Shown: positions 1-10,442 of the stretch, in pieces | Layout of the letters: each line of letters opens with the position of its first letter | Position numbering within the stretch: the stretch's first letter is position 1 | NCBI RefSeq assembly: GCF_030315915.2 | Contig: NZ_CP135990.1 | Location: 3,162,001 to 3,226,000, forward strand | Direction of reading: 5' to 3' | Origin: Providencia zhijiangensis | GTDB lineage: Bacteria; Pseudomonadota; Gammaproteobacteria; Enterobacterales; Enterobacteriaceae | Length of the DNA stretch: 64,000 bases | Program-made: the position numbers and the translations under genes | Notes under the pieces: model-generated | The model's database searches: none | The model's input: the letters and a program-made list of their open reading frames with translations, nothing else | What the model was told of the DNA's origin: nothing

Positions 1-41
1 TCAATTGATTATAATTAGTAACCTATTGTTACAAAGAGCCA

Positions 42-70
42 AGCCATGAAGTCAAATTCATGGCTTTTTT
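42..70 (+). terminator. Rho-independent terminator of an upstream + strand gene
   Basis: A 9-bp perfect stem (42-50 with 57-65) closes a 6-nt loop and runs straight into a T tract at 65-70. The T tract is on the + strand, so it should end a transcript entering from left of the window. It also sits just past the end of mtgA, which reads the other way, but there is no T run on that side. Confidence 0.75.
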
Positions 71-71
71 C

Positions 72-794
72 TTATTCCTCACCTATACCGTTATTTTTCA
101 GATAATTCCTACCTCCTAATAAGCTCATCTGATTAAGTATCCACGCCTGCCTTTTCAAAACATATGAAGATGGATTTTTCACATGGAATCGATGAGGATT
201 AGGTAAAACAGCTGCTAAAAGTGCAGCTTCCTGCCTGGAAAGCTTGCTGGCAGGTTTATTAAAGAATTTATTTGAAGCCTCTTCAACGCCAAAAATCCCC
301 TCTCCAAACTCTGCAATATTAAGATAAACAGTAATGATCCGAGTTTTTGACCACATCAACTCCATAATTGGTGTCATTGCTGCCTCAAGCCCTTTTCTTA
401 CCCAGCTTCTTCCATCCCATAACCATAAGTTTTTTACCGTTTGCTGAGAGATTGTTGATGCCCCTCTAACTGTCTGTTTATTACTCGAATTATGTTTATA
501 TGCTCGCTCAATTGCATCAAGATCAAATCCCCAATGATGAGGAAAATTTTGATCTTCAGAAGCAATGACAGCGAGATAAAGATAGGGAGAAATCTGTTTT
601 TCACTCACCCAAGCCGAATGAGAAACATAAGAAAAATTAAAGTTTACCCATGCAGAGAGCTGCCTTTCGACCATCACTGCAGAAAAGGGAACAGGGATAA
701 ATTTGAAGATCACAACCGACACTAGCCAGAGGGCAAGTAATGAAAGTGTGATCTTCTTTAACCAATACCACAAGCGAGAAACAAACTTTTGCAT
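72..794 (-). CDS. mtgA: Monofunctional peptidoglycan glycosyltransferase MtgA
   Basis: This enzyme polymerises lipid II into glycan strands at the outer face of the inner membrane, without a transpeptidase domain. The 240-residue product has one N-terminal membrane segment (about residues 13-33) followed by a GT51 domain. The catalytic glutamate lies in the [12 protein letters not shown] motif, and the second family motif [13 protein letters not shown] is intact. Length matches the E. coli protein. It lies just downstream of elbB on the same strand, the E. coli order, so the two are probably co-transcribed. Confidence 0.95.
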   Translation of the reverse strand: MQKFVSRLWYWLKKITLSLLALWLVSVVIFKFIPVPFSAVMVERQLSAWVNFNFSYVSHSAWVSEKQISPYLYLAVIASEDQNFPHHWGFDLDAIERAYKHNSSNKQTVRGASTISQQTVKNLWLWDGRSWVRKGLEAAMTPIMELMWSKTRIITVYLNIAEFGEGIFGVEEASNKFFNKPASKLSRQEAALLAAVLPNPHRFHVKNPSSYVLKRQAWILNQMSLLGGRNYLKNNGIGEE

Positions 795-802
795 TGAGTT
801 AA

Positions 803-1453
803 TTACGCCATTTCTAATACTTTCTCAACCAGCTTATTGATACCTATATTTGCCTCAGCAATGGATTGAGCCAGCATATAAGCAGGTGTTGTAACAACTT
901 TGTTATATTCATCAACCACAATGTTATCAACCGTGCAAACAACATGCTGCCCACCCATCTTTTCAATTTGGGCAATCGTTTCAGTATCATTGCCAATCGT
1001 CAATTTCACTGATGTATTTAACATCTTCGGTAGCATGACAGGAGCAATACACATCAGCCCTAGCGGCTTTTTCTGATGGTGCATTACCTGTACTAAACTT
1101 AATAGTTGTTTATTAATTTCACATTCGCTTCCTCTTACCGCAAAATCGCATAAATTTTTTGCCACACCAAAACCACCAGGAATTATAAGGGCATCTAGCT
1201 TAGAGGCATCTGCTGATGACAAAGGCGCTATTTTCCCACGAGAAATACGTGCAGACTCTTCCATTTGGTTACGCTTTTCTGTTTTTAACTCACCATTAAC
1301 ATGATTAATTACAGTAGCTTGATATTCATCTGGTGCATAAAAGTGAACTTCTGCGTTATTTTTACTTAAAGCAAGCATAGTTAATACTGATTCATGGATC
1401 TCGCTTCCATCAAAAACACCACAGCCACTTAAAATTACCGCAATTGATTTCAT
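803..1453 (-). CDS. elbB: Glyoxalase / DJ-1 superfamily protein ElbB
   Basis: ElbB belongs to the DJ-1/PfpI class I amidotransferase-like superfamily; the E. coli protein has weak glyoxalase activity and was linked to isoprenoid synthesis. The nucleophile-elbow cysteine is visible in [13 protein letters not shown], and the loop [12 protein letters not shown] is typical. I start it at the ATG at 1453 because an AAGGA ribosome site lies at the right distance there; the reading frame extends 16 codons further without support. It gives 216 residues, the family length. It is followed 8 bp later by mtgA. Confidence 0.93.
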   Translation of the reverse strand: MKSIAVILSGCGVFDGSEIHESVLTMLALSKNNAEVHFYAPDEYQATVINHVNGELKTEKRNQMEESARISRGKIAPLSSADASKLDALIIPGGFGVAKNLCDFAVRGSECEINKQLLSLVQVMHHQKKPLGLMCIAPVMLPKMLNTSVKLTIGNDTETIAQIEKMGGQHVVCTVDNIVVDEYNKVVTTPAYMLAQSIAEANIGINKLVEKVLEMA

Positions 1454-1574
1454 ATCTTCGTCCTTTTGTAGTAAATTACTCCCCAGAGCGAAAGCAGACA
1501 AACATCAATCTTCATCACAGATTTTAATGAATCTTGTAACAGGTTCGATAAATTTTGGTATCTTGATAACGTCT

Positions 1575-1693
1575 GAGTCGTGACAAATGTATTTTAATGA
1601 TTCGCCTAAGATAAAAACTATAAGCGAATCAATGATTTCCCTGGTGTTGGCGCAGTATTCGCGCACCCCAACTTAGGTTGGGGTTATTTTTTT
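1575..1693 (+). ncRNA. arcZ: ArcZ Hfq-dependent small RNA
   Basis: The stretch 1634-1669 matches from memory the processed 3' half of E. coli ArcZ, including the seed region GGTGTTGGCGCAG, and is followed by a terminator hairpin (1666-1683) and T tract (1684-1693). Position is also conserved: between elbB and arcB, on the strand opposite both. ArcZ activates rpoS translation and represses several mRNAs, and it takes part in a feedback loop with ArcA/ArcB. Its last bases overlap the arcB stop codon in antisense. The 5' half is not conserved at the level I can recognise, so the start is only an estimate from the usual length of about 120 nt. Confidence 0.88.
1666..1693 (+). terminator. Terminator of arcZ
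   Basis: A 7-bp GC-rich stem (1666-1672 with 1677-1683) with loop TTAG is followed by TTATTTTTTT. It forms the 3' end of ArcZ, where Hfq would bind the U tail. The stem sequence differs from E. coli while pairing is kept, as expected for a functional hairpin. Confidence 0.88.
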
Positions 1694-4029
1694 GTGCGGC
1701 CATCCACCCAGTTTCTTAATGTTTCTATATCTGATTTCCAATCCTGTTTTAACTCATCAACCCACTCTTGCACATTGTCCCACCATGCTGGTAATTCAGG
1801 GGATTGGATCTGCTGAGCGAGTTTCTGTAAATTTTTCAGTCCCACTGAACCCGCGGCACCTTTAATTTTGTGAGCTTCCTCAACAATTCCCTTCTGATCT
1901 TTAGCCACCATATTGGAATCGAGAATCGCTAAATAACCCGGTAGCATTTTTTCAAATACTTCTAAACCGTCATAAATTAGTTTTGGTCCAACTAATTCAA
2001 TGTATTGCTCTAACATTTCACGATCTAAAATTGACTCATCAACTTCTGCCATATCCACTTGCTCCTCATGCTTGTCATTTGAAGATGCATTCTCGCCCCA
2101 GAATTGCTCAATCACTTGAGTGAGCGCAGGAACCGATAATGGTTTGCTCAGAACACCGTCCATTCCCGCATCAAAGTACTCTTTCTTATCTTTGAGGACA
2201 TTCGCGGTCAAGGCGATTAATGGTGGTAAATCATCCTTATCATACTGTTGTTTAAGCTGTTTAGAGATATCTAACCCCGTCATATCAGGAAGTTGGATAT
2301 CCAGTAGAACTAAGTCGTATTCCCCAGGTGCGAACATCTCTAACGCGTCCTTACCTGTCATTGCGACATCAACAGTGTTACCAAGGTTTTCTAGCACAGA
2401 ACACGCCACAACCACATTTAGTTCAATATCTTCTACTAGTAAGATATGGAGCGCTGGTAATGGATAATCATCTTCGTGCTGTTGCTGCTCTTCGATTTCA
2501 GCCTCAACCTCAGGGGCTATAATCGACAATGTAAATGTTGAACCATGCCCAATATTGCTTTCCACGCGAATATCGCCCCCCATACTTTGTGCTAACCTAC
2601 GGGATACAGAAAGCCCAATCCCCGTTCCCGTTGCAGGACGTCCACCAGCGGAATCGCGAACTTGATAATACATAGCAAAGATTTTATCTAATTCATCTTT
2701 AGGAATACCGATGCCGCTATCTTTGACTTGGAAAAATAGCTTGTCATCCGCTTCACGCCAGATGCTCAATTTAACTTCACCTTTTTGAGTGAATTTCACC
2801 GCATTACCGATTAAGTTCCACAGAATTTGGCGTAAACGCGTGCCATCCGTCAGAATAGTTTTCGGTAAACCGTGTGCGACATCCATAACAAACTTCAAGC
2901 CTTTCGGCTGAACCAGTAGCCCGCTTAAGTTTTCTAAATCGTTCACAAACTCGGGCAATGTCACAGGTTGGTTATCCAATTGGACTTTGCGACGCTCGAT
3001 TTTGTCCATTTCAATTACATCATTAAAAATATTGCCTAAGGTGACGGCACTGACGTGAATGGTTTTTAAATAGCTCGATTGTTCTTTGGTAAGCTTGGTA
3101 TCCAGTAAAATACGGCTAAGCCCCACAATGCCATTAAGCGGCGTACGAAGCTCGTGGCTGATAGTAGAGATAAAGGTGGTCTTCTCTCTACTGGCGTTCT
3201 CTAACGCCTCCTGGTAGCGCTTACGCTCGGTAATATCACGCCCGAACCCCATTAGCCCGTGGCGTTTCCCTACGCGGTCATAAAATGGCACTTTTCGCAG
3301 CTCAAAACAGGCTTTTCTCCCGTCAGGGTAAACTAGCCACTGCTCATAGGTTAATGCCACATTGTGTCTGAAAACTTTCTCGTCCGTTTCCATTACTTTT
3401 GCGGCAATTTCTTCATCATAAATGTCCAGTGGCGTTAAACCGACTAGCTGTTTTTCACTCTTACCAGTGAGCAGCTCCATTGCACGGTTACAACCAGAAA
3501 ATTCATTGTTTTCATTACGATAATAAACAAGGTCAGGGGAGGCATCGAGGAATGAACGCAGCAAAACAGATTGCTGTTCGAACTCAATTTGAGTCTGTTC
3601 TCGGTATTTCATTTCTTGTTTGAGTTGCTCTAACAACTCAAGATGGGCACTTTCGGCTTTTTCACGCTCTAAAATTTCTAAGTTAAGTTGCTCAATATTG
3701 CCTTGAAGCTGAGTATTCAGTTCCGCATCACGCTTTCGCATCACTTCGAGCTTATCAACCATGCGCGTTAAACGCTGGCGAGATTCTTCTAATTGTTCTA
3801 CCACCACCGAAAGAAAATAAACTGCTAATGGCGTAATAATTAAGCCAAAGAAAATGGAGCCGACCATATCGAGGCTATCGACTTGTCCTCGAAGAAAAAT
3901 CGCTACCGCCATTTGCATTATCATGGCAAGCACAACTAACGCTGACGCGAGAAGCAAAGAGAAACGCACTAAGCCTAGCTTCATCATCAGGTCAACATAG
4001 TATTGTGCAAGACCGCGAAGTACTTTCAT
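1684..4029 (-). CDS. arcB: Anoxic redox control sensor kinase ArcB
   Basis: ArcB senses the redox state of the quinone pool and phosphorylates ArcA through a His-Asp-His relay. Order of parts: two membrane segments in the first 80 residues, a coiled-coil linker, a PAS domain (about 155-275), the kinase core with ISHELRTPLNG near residue 292, the ATP lid GTGIGLSVSRRL, a receiver domain with the phospho-aspartate in LVLLDIQLPD, and a C-terminal HPt domain with EAHKIKGAAGSVG. I start it at the ATG at 4029, preceded by AAGGGG at 5 nt, giving 781 residues against 778 in E. coli. Confidence 0.97.
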   Translation of the reverse strand: MKVLRGLAQYYVDLMMKLGLVRFSLLLASALVVLAMIMQMAVAIFLRGQVDSLDMVGSIFFGLIITPLAVYFLSVVVEQLEESRQRLTRMVDKLEVMRKRDAELNTQLQGNIEQLNLEILEREKAESAHLELLEQLKQEMKYREQTQIEFEQQSVLLRSFLDASPDLVYYRNENNEFSGCNRAMELLTGKSEKQLVGLTPLDIYDEEIAAKVMETDEKVFRHNVALTYEQWLVYPDGRKACFELRKVPFYDRVGKRHGLMGFGRDITERKRYQEALENASREKTTFISTISHELRTPLNGIVGLSRILLDTKLTKEQSSYLKTIHVSAVTLGNIFNDVIEMDKIERRKVQLDNQPVTLPEFVNDLENLSGLLVQPKGLKFVMDVAHGLPKTILTDGTRLRQILWNLIGNAVKFTQKGEVKLSIWREADDKLFFQVKDSGIGIPKDELDKIFAMYYQVRDSAGGRPATGTGIGLSVSRRLAQSMGGDIRVESNIGHGSTFTLSIIAPEVEAEIEEQQQHEDDYPLPALHILLVEDIELNVVVACSVLENLGNTVDVAMTGKDALEMFAPGEYDLVLLDIQLPDMTGLDISKQLKQQYDKDDLPPLIALTANVLKDKKEYFDAGMDGVLSKPLSVPALTQVIEQFWGENASSNDKHEEQVDMAEVDESILDREMLEQYIELVGPKLIYDGLEVFEKMLPGYLAILDSNMVAKDQKGIVEEAHKIKGAAGSVGLKNLQKLAQQIQSPELPAWWDNVQEWVDELKQDWKSDIETLRNWVDGRTKK

Positions 4030-4254
4030 AACCACCCCTTAGTTAAATTCTCACTGAATCATATATCAAACAGGGCTGTTTCGGATGGGGTTTCATACGA
4101 AATATCGATCCTGCTCATTAAATCGTCTGTCACAATGGGATATTCACCCGCGTATTAGTAACTTTATTACGATAATCACTATTTATATCAATGCTATCAA
4201 AGTAAACTTTAATTTATATCATTCCCGTAAAAGAATTTGGCAGGAAAGGTGCCT

Positions 4255-5631
4255 ATGTCCTCTTCAAATATGGGTTCGCCTCGTCTTGAACCTCGAAAAA
4301 AAGCGCTGACGATCCGCAAAATTGAGTTTGTGGAAATTTACCAGCCAATGAGCGGCATTGAAGCTCAGCATCAAGCCCAGCGTTGCTTATCTTGCGGGAG
4401 CCCCTATTGTGAGTGGAAATGCCCGCTCCATAACCCTATCCCGAATTGGTTAAAACTAGCTGGAGAAGGTCGAATTCTTGAGGCAGCGGAGCTTTGTCAT
4501 CACACCAACAGCTTGCCAGAAATTTGCGGTCGAATTTGCCCGCAAGAACGATTGTGTGAAGCCGCTTGTGTCCTGAATGAAACCTTTGGTTCTGTCACGA
4601 TTGGGCATTTGGAGCGCTATATTACCGATACTGCGTTTGAACAAGGTTGGCGCCCTGACCTTTCCCATGTTAGGGAAACCGATAAGCGAGTCGCGATTAT
4701 CGGTGCAGGCCCCGCAGGTCTTTCCTGTGCCGATGTGTTGGCTCGCCACGGCGTTCAAGCAACGGTGTTTGATAAACATCCTGAAATCGGCGGGTTACTC
4801 ACTTTTGGTATACCTGCCTTTAAGTTAGAAAAGTCAATAATGCAGCATCGTCGACGCATTTTTGAAGAAATGGGGATTATCTTCAAACTCAACACCGAGA
4901 TTGGGCAACATATCCCGTTAGAAACGTTACTCAATGAATTTGATGCTGTTTTTATTGGAACCGGCACCCATCACCCAGTTTCAGGCAATCTCCTCAACGA
5001 AAACGCTATAGGTGTTTATCAAGCACTTCCTTATTTAGTGGGCAATGCACGTCATTTATTAGGTTACGCTGACGATCCCCGATATCCTTACGTATCACTG
5101 GAAAATAAGAATGTGATTGTGATGGGCGCAGGAGATACCGCGATGGATTGTGTCCGTAGCGCTATTCGCCAAGGAGCCAACCAGGTCAGTTGTGTCTATC
5201 GAGGTGACTCTTCAGAAATGCCAGCAACACCGCGAGAAGTCCTACACGCCCAAGAGGAAGGCGTACAGTTTCATTTTCACTTACAACCCATTGGGGTTAA
5301 CACTAACTCCGAGGGGCAACTTATCGGTGTTCATTTCACCAACACACTATCGAATTCCACTAAATTGGAAGAAATTACACACTCTGCTGATGTGGTCATT
5401 ATTGCGTTTGGTTTTGAATCTGACGATATGCCGTGGATTAGCGCACATTCCATACAGCGCGATACGAGCGGTAGAATAATTGCCCCTCGTCATCATCATT
5501 ATGCTTACCAGACTTCACACCCTAAAATTTTTGCAGGGGGGGATGTGGTACACGGTTCTGATTTAGTGGTAACAGCAATTGCCGAAGGGCGTGGAGCCGC
5601 AGAAGGAATAATGAGTTTTCTTCAGGTATAA
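4255..5631 (+). CDS. gltD: Glutamate synthase small subunit (GltD), stand-alone gene
   Basis: GltD takes electrons from NADPH by FAD and passes them through Fe-S centres to the large subunit GltB. The N-terminal cysteine-rich domain (CLSCGSPYCEWKCP and ICGRICPQERLCEAAC), the FAD motif GAGPAGLSCADVL and the NADPH motif GAGDTAMDC are all intact. At 458 residues it is slightly shorter than E. coli GltD (472). An AGGAAAGG site supports the ATG at 4255. Unusually, gltB is not upstream: the divergent neighbour is arcB. It could partner a gltB located elsewhere, or be a GltD-like oxidoreductase with its own acceptor. Confidence 0.85.
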   Translation: MSSSNMGSPRLEPRKKALTIRKIEFVEIYQPMSGIEAQHQAQRCLSCGSPYCEWKCPLHNPIPNWLKLAGEGRILEAAELCHHTNSLPEICGRICPQERLCEAACVLNETFGSVTIGHLERYITDTAFEQGWRPDLSHVRETDKRVAIIGAGPAGLSCADVLARHGVQATVFDKHPEIGGLLTFGIPAFKLEKSIMQHRRRIFEEMGIIFKLNTEIGQHIPLETLLNEFDAVFIGTGTHHPVSGNLLNENAIGVYQALPYLVGNARHLLGYADDPRYPYVSLENKNVIVMGAGDTAMDCVRSAIRQGANQVSCVYRGDSSEMPATPREVLHAQEEGVQFHFHLQPIGVNTNSEGQLIGVHFTNTLSNSTKLEEITHSADVVIIAFGFESDDMPWISAHSIQRDTSGRIIAPRHHHYAYQTSHPKIFAGGDVVHGSDLVVTAIAEGRGAAEGIMSFLQV

Positions 5632-5634
5632 AAA

Positions 5635-5656
5635 AAGAGGAATTTCTTCCTCTTTT
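5635..5656. terminator. Bidirectional terminator between gltD and sspB
   Basis: An 8-bp perfect stem (5635-5642 with 5647-5654) with a TTTC loop is flanked by A residues on the left and T residues on the right, so it can act for both convergent genes. Confidence 0.8.
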
Positions 5657-5695
5657 CAGCATTGACTATTCAATCTTCATTGCCACGATTTGTGT

Positions 5696-6190
5696 TTATT
5701 TCACAACCCGTAACGCTGGACGACCTTTCGGTGGTCTTGGTGGCTCATCATCTGGGAATGAAGGCTCTTCAGTTTGAGTGGCTTCATCATGAACCAATAC
5801 GATGTTGTCAGACAGTGCTTCATCAGTTGTGTTCTCTTCCCCATCAAAGTGCTCATCATAAGCTGCTTCCGGTTCAAACATCATACCAGCGCCATTTTCA
5901 CGCGCATATACCGCCATGATAGCCGCCATTGGTACATAAACCTGACGAGGTACACCACCGAATCTCGCATTAAACCGCACTTCTTCGTTGGTAATTTCAA
6001 AGTTACCAACTGCACGTGGGGCAACATTTAAAACAATTTGCCCATCACGCGCAAATTCCATTGGAACATTCACCATGGGAAGAGTGACATCAACCACCAA
6101 ATGCGGAGTCATATCGTTATCCAGCAACCACTCATAGTGGGCGCGCAGCAGATAAGGGCGACGTGGTGTCATTGGTGTCATTTCCATCAT
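5696..6190 (-). CDS. sspB: ClpXP specificity-enhancing factor SspB
   Basis: SspB is an adaptor that tethers ssrA-tagged proteins to ClpXP for degradation. The folded N-terminal domain (about residues 1-115, with TPRRPYLLRAHYEWLLDN and ENGAGMMFEPEAAYDE) is followed by an acidic flexible linker. The tail ends in RPALRVVK, the conserved peptide that docks on the ClpX zinc-binding domain. It lies 5 bp after sspA on the same strand, the usual operon. Confidence 0.96.
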   Translation of the reverse strand: MMEMTPMTPRRPYLLRAHYEWLLDNDMTPHLVVDVTLPMVNVPMEFARDGQIVLNVAPRAVGNFEITNEEVRFNARFGGVPRQVYVPMAAIMAVYARENGAGMMFEPEAAYDEHFDGEENTTDEALSDNIVLVHDEATQTEEPSFPDDEPPRPPKGRPALRVVK

Positions 6191-6195
6191 CCGAC

Positions 6196-6837
6196 TTAGC
6201 CTCGTGCTGACTGGCGCATTTCACGCTCTAATTCAGTTAATGATGCTAAAAATGAATCGCGTTCAAATACACGCTGCATGTACATCTGTAAATGTTTGCT
6301 GATTGCAGGCTTTAATTCGATCCCTAACACAGGTAAGCGCCATAACAACGGTGCTAAATAGCAATCGGCTAAGCTGAATTCATCACTCATAAAGTATTGC
6401 ATGTGTTCAAATGTCGGAGAGACTGCGATCAGCTCTTCAGCTAATTGACGACGCGCACTTTCAGCTTCTTGTGCAGTTCCTTTCTCGATTTTTGTCATCA
6501 GTGAATACCAGTCTTTTTGGATACGGTGCATCAGCTGACGGCTAATACCACGTGCAACTGGATAAACTGGCATTAACGGTGGATGAGGGAAGCGCTCATC
6601 AAGGTATTCCATGATGATATGTGGGTCATACAGAGTCAGATCGCGATCCACCAGCGTTGGTACGCTTTGATACGGGTTAAGATCAATAAGGTCTTGAGGC
6701 AGGTGACCAGGCTCGACATGTTCAATCTCAACACTAACACCTTTTTCAGCGAGTACGATGCGTACTTGATGGCTAAAAATATCAGTAGGGCCTGAAAACA
6801 ATGTCATTACCGAACGTTTATTAGGAGCAACAGCCAT
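6196..6837 (-). CDS. sspA: Stringent starvation protein A
   Basis: SspA has a glutathione-transferase fold, binds RNA polymerase and acts in the stationary-phase and acid stress response. The product has the thioredoxin-like N-terminal half and all-alpha C-terminal half of the family, with the segment LYDPHIIMEYLDERFPHPPL. I start it at the ATG at 6837, just after GGAGG; the frame also has a TTG 12 bp upstream, but the ribosome site overlaps it. This gives 213 residues against 212 in E. coli. First gene of sspA-sspB. Confidence 0.95.
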   Translation of the reverse strand: MAVAPNKRSVMTLFSGPTDIFSHQVRIVLAEKGVSVEIEHVEPGHLPQDLIDLNPYQSVPTLVDRDLTLYDPHIIMEYLDERFPHPPLMPVYPVARGISRQLMHRIQKDWYSLMTKIEKGTAQEAESARRQLAEELIAVSPTFEHMQYFMSDEFSLADCYLAPLLWRLPVLGIELKPAISKHLQMYMQRVFERDSFLASLTELEREMRQSARG

Positions 6838-7284
6838 TAAAACCTCCAAATGATAAAAATAATGATCCTTAAATAAGGATTAATTCATTATTTCCATTTT
6901 TAAAATCCCATGTACTTAACCTTCAAGATCCATTTTGAAAGTCAGCACAACCCTCTCGCTTCATGAAAGCGAGAAATAATCAAATAAAAAACTGGGGCAT
7001 AGTCTAACAGATTTTGTACAGCTTAGGGGGCTAACCTAGAGAAAATCATCGGTTAATTTTATTAGAGGAGAATATCCACATTAAAATCAGCATTATCAGC
7101 TTTTGATTTTTGATAATTAAAAATTAAAACCTTAAAGCCAACTCCATGGTTAATGAGTTATATTTTTACTGTATTTGAGATATGACGCAAAATGAGAGTG
7201 GAATAATAGAATAATATTTTCTGCCTGTCTTTATTTTAATTAAATCATGATGGCTCAATATTTGATTTATTTTAGGCAATAAAA
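6838..7284. other. Intergenic region between rpsI and sspA
   Basis: About 450 bases without a convincing gene. It must hold the sspA promoter. Directly upstream of sspA an 8-bp perfect hairpin lies at 6954-6974 (loop CATGA), in the likely sspA leader; it lacks a T run, so it is not an evident terminator. The rest (about 7040-7260) is very AT-rich, with short poly-A/T tracts and no open frame of note. Confidence 0.5.
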
Positions 7285-7310
7285 AACCCGCCATAAAGAC
7301 GGGCTTTTTC
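7285..7310 (-). terminator. Terminator of the rplM-rpsI operon
   Basis: Read on the minus strand, CCCGTC pairs with GGCGGG (one G-U pair) around a TTTAT loop and is followed by a run of T. It lies about 30 bp past the rpsI stop codon. Confidence 0.82.
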
Positions 7311-7338
7311 ATCAATTTTATGCCCAGAAGGCAATAAA

Positions 7339-8376
<1,038 letters not shown>

Positions 8377-8489
8377 CCCCAAATGCATTTTTTTTACGTT
8401 CAAATAAACAATTAGTGCCGCATGTTCAAAAAGCGCGCATAAATCTGGAGAGAAAACGACGTCCTTGAGACTCATTTCCTCTTTGGCTT

Positions 8490-9623
8490 CTATGATAAAT
8501 GCGGGATTTTCAAATATTCTTCACTTTGCATTTCTTGCAAGCGAGAAAGGCAGCGCTGATATTCAAACGCCAAAAGTTGCCCTTGATAAAGTGAATCCAT
8601 CGGCACCTGTGCATTGATCATCAATTTTACCTTACGTTCATAGAACTCATCAATAAGTGCGAGAAAACGTCTGGCCGGATTTTCATCCTTCATTCCCATT
8701 ACAGGAACGTCATACAGCAATACCGTATGATAACAATTTGAGAGGTAGATATAGTCGTTTTGGCTACGAGGCTCTTCACACAAAACCTTAAAGTTGATTG
8801 CCAATACCCCTTCAGCGGAACGAATTGCCTGCATTTTCCGGTGGTTAACTTCTAATACAGGATTTTGCTGCCCTTCTTTACCCGCCAGTTTTACAAACAC
8901 CTCATCTAAATGATGGCGATTTTGTTCATTAACTGGCGATAAAAATAGATGGGCTTGAGTCAGAGTACGCAAGCGATAGTCAATCCCCGCATCCACATTC
9001 ATTACATCGCAATATTTTTTTATCTGTTCGATAGCAGGCAAAAAGCGAGCGCGTTGCAAACCGTTGCGATAAAGGTTGTCAGGAATAATGTTGGATGTCG
9101 CGACTAACGTGATACCCCGCGCAAAGAGCCCTTCTAATAGGGTTCCTAGAATCATCGCGTCGGTAATGTCCGAGACAAAAAACTCATCGAAACACAAAAT
9201 ATCTGTCTGTTTTTTGAATTCATCAGCAATAATGTCGAGCGGATTTTCCTGTCCTTGCAGCGCCATTAAGTCTTCCTGCACTTTCTTCATAAAGCGATGA
9301 AAGTGTAAACGCAATTTGCGCTCTCCCGGTAAACTGTCGTAGAACATGTCCATCAACCACGTTTTACCGCGACCTACGCCCCCCCACATATATAACCCCT
9401 GAACTGGCTCGCAGGTTTTTGTGGATGATTTCCCTAACAAGCGTCCAAAGCGCTGTTTTAGACCGTTTGTTTTTTCATTTGGGATGCAAGGCGTAGCACT
9501 GCAAAGTTGCTGATAAATCTTGTCTAATCGCTCTACGGTTTGTTTTTGTACGTCGTCAGGCTGGTAATTGCCTTGTTCAAGAGCTTGTTGGTAACGCATA
9601 GTAGGGGTCATCGGTGACATCAA
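8490..9623 (-). CDS. zapE: Cell division protein ZapE (AFG1-like ATPase)
   Basis: ZapE is an ATPase that joins the divisome late and affects Z-ring stability; mitochondrial AFG1/LACE1 is its eukaryotic relative. The Walker A motif is GGVGRGKTWLMD, and the Walker B-like segment ILCFDEFFVSDI follows. The C-terminal part with NCYHTVLLYDVPVMG and RRFLALIDEFYE is conserved. At 377 residues it matches E. coli (375). It is transcribed divergently from zapG, as in E. coli, with an AAGGA site before the ATG. Confidence 0.95.
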   Translation of the reverse strand: MMSPMTPTMRYQQALEQGNYQPDDVQKQTVERLDKIYQQLCSATPCIPNEKTNGLKQRFGRLLGKSSTKTCEPVQGLYMWGGVGRGKTWLMDMFYDSLPGERKLRLHFHRFMKKVQEDLMALQGQENPLDIIADEFKKQTDILCFDEFFVSDITDAMILGTLLEGLFARGITLVATSNIIPDNLYRNGLQRARFLPAIEQIKKYCDVMNVDAGIDYRLRTLTQAHLFLSPVNEQNRHHLDEVFVKLAGKEGQQNPVLEVNHRKMQAIRSAEGVLAINFKVLCEEPRSQNDYIYLSNCYHTVLLYDVPVMGMKDENPARRFLALIDEFYERKVKLMINAQVPMDSLYQGQLLAFEYQRCLSRLQEMQSEEYLKIPHLS

Positions 9624-9869
9624 CTCAGTGATCCTTAAAATTTTCGGTTTTTTTTACCGTTATATGATATACACTGCCTTTATTATAACCAGATTCTGTT
9701 AGCATTTAACTTTCGATTAACTATTCGGCATAGAGTAAGGAATTTCGCTTTATTATTCCACTCTTTAGCATTAACAGATTTGCTATTAGCAGGTATAGTT
9801 AGGGTAATCGAGCTAAATTTTGGCGACCATTTTCTGTGAATTTTGATTGAAGTAAACGAAGGAGTTAGC

Positions 9870-10268
9870 ATGACTTGGGAGTATGCACTAATAGGATTAG
9901 TTGTTGGCTTTATCATCGGCGCATTGGTTGTGCGTTATGGCAATCCAAAACTTCGTCAACAAAAAACAGCACAGGCTGAATTAGACAAAAAAAGCACTGA
10001 GCTGGAAGAGTATCGTAAAGAACTCGTTAGCCATTTTGCTCGCAGCGCAGAGTTATTGGATAAAATGGCACGCGACTATCGCCAACTGTATCAACACATG
10101 GCGCAAAGCTCTTCCGAGTTAATGCCGGATATGCAAGATAACCCATTCCATTATCGTTTGACTGAATCTGAAGCCGATAATGACCAAGCACCGGTTAAAA
10201 TGCCACCTAGAGATTACTCTGAAGGTGCTTCAGGGCTGTTCCGCCCTCTCGATGAAAAAGAGAAGTAA
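9870..10268 (+). CDS. zapG: Envelope/cell division protein ZapG (YhcB, DUF1043)
   Basis: ZapG is a membrane-anchored coiled-coil protein that links cell division with envelope growth in E. coli. The 132-residue product has a single N-terminal membrane segment (EYALIGLVVGFIIGALVVRYG), a helical coiled-coil region (about 30-90), and a disordered proline-rich tail. I start it at the ATG at 9870, which has AAGGAG 5 nt upstream; the frame opens earlier at 9843 but without support. Confidence 0.94.
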   Translation: MTWEYALIGLVVGFIIGALVVRYGNPKLRQQKTAQAELDKKSTELEEYRKELVSHFARSAELLDKMARDYRQLYQHMAQSSSELMPDMQDNPFHYRLTESEADNDQAPVKMPPRDYSEGASGLFRPLDEKEK

Positions 10269-10281
10269 TTTTTTGATTATG

Positions 10282-10312
10282 CCACCAGTAGCGCCTGTTA
10301 CTGGTGGTGTTA
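10282..10312 (+). terminator. Terminator after zapG
   Basis: A 9-bp perfect stem (10282-10290 with 10299-10307) closes an 8-nt loop, followed by a short imperfect T tract. It lies 14 bp past the zapG stop. Confidence 0.65.
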
Positions 10313-10442
10313 TTTACCCCGCCGTATCATTCCAATTCCGAATGAAATCTTATAGTTAGTTTAGCTACTGTATAGAAGTTAGCGTTTCACCTAAACATCA
10401 TGTAAATGGATGTAAAATTGTGGATAAGTACTATCGGCATAG

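Noticed and set aside
4085-4309. A 74-codon + strand frame upstream of gltD
   Set aside because: It overlaps the gltD start in another frame, with no ribosome site or homology; the divergent arcB-gltD promoters must be here.
6954-6974. Hairpin upstream of sspA as a terminator
   Set aside because: There is no T run on the minus strand after it, so it is listed only as leader structure.
9683-9916. A 77-codon minus-strand frame between zapE and zapG
   Set aside because: It overlaps the start of zapG, is rich in low-complexity basic residues and lacks a ribosome site; the region is better explained as divergent promoters.
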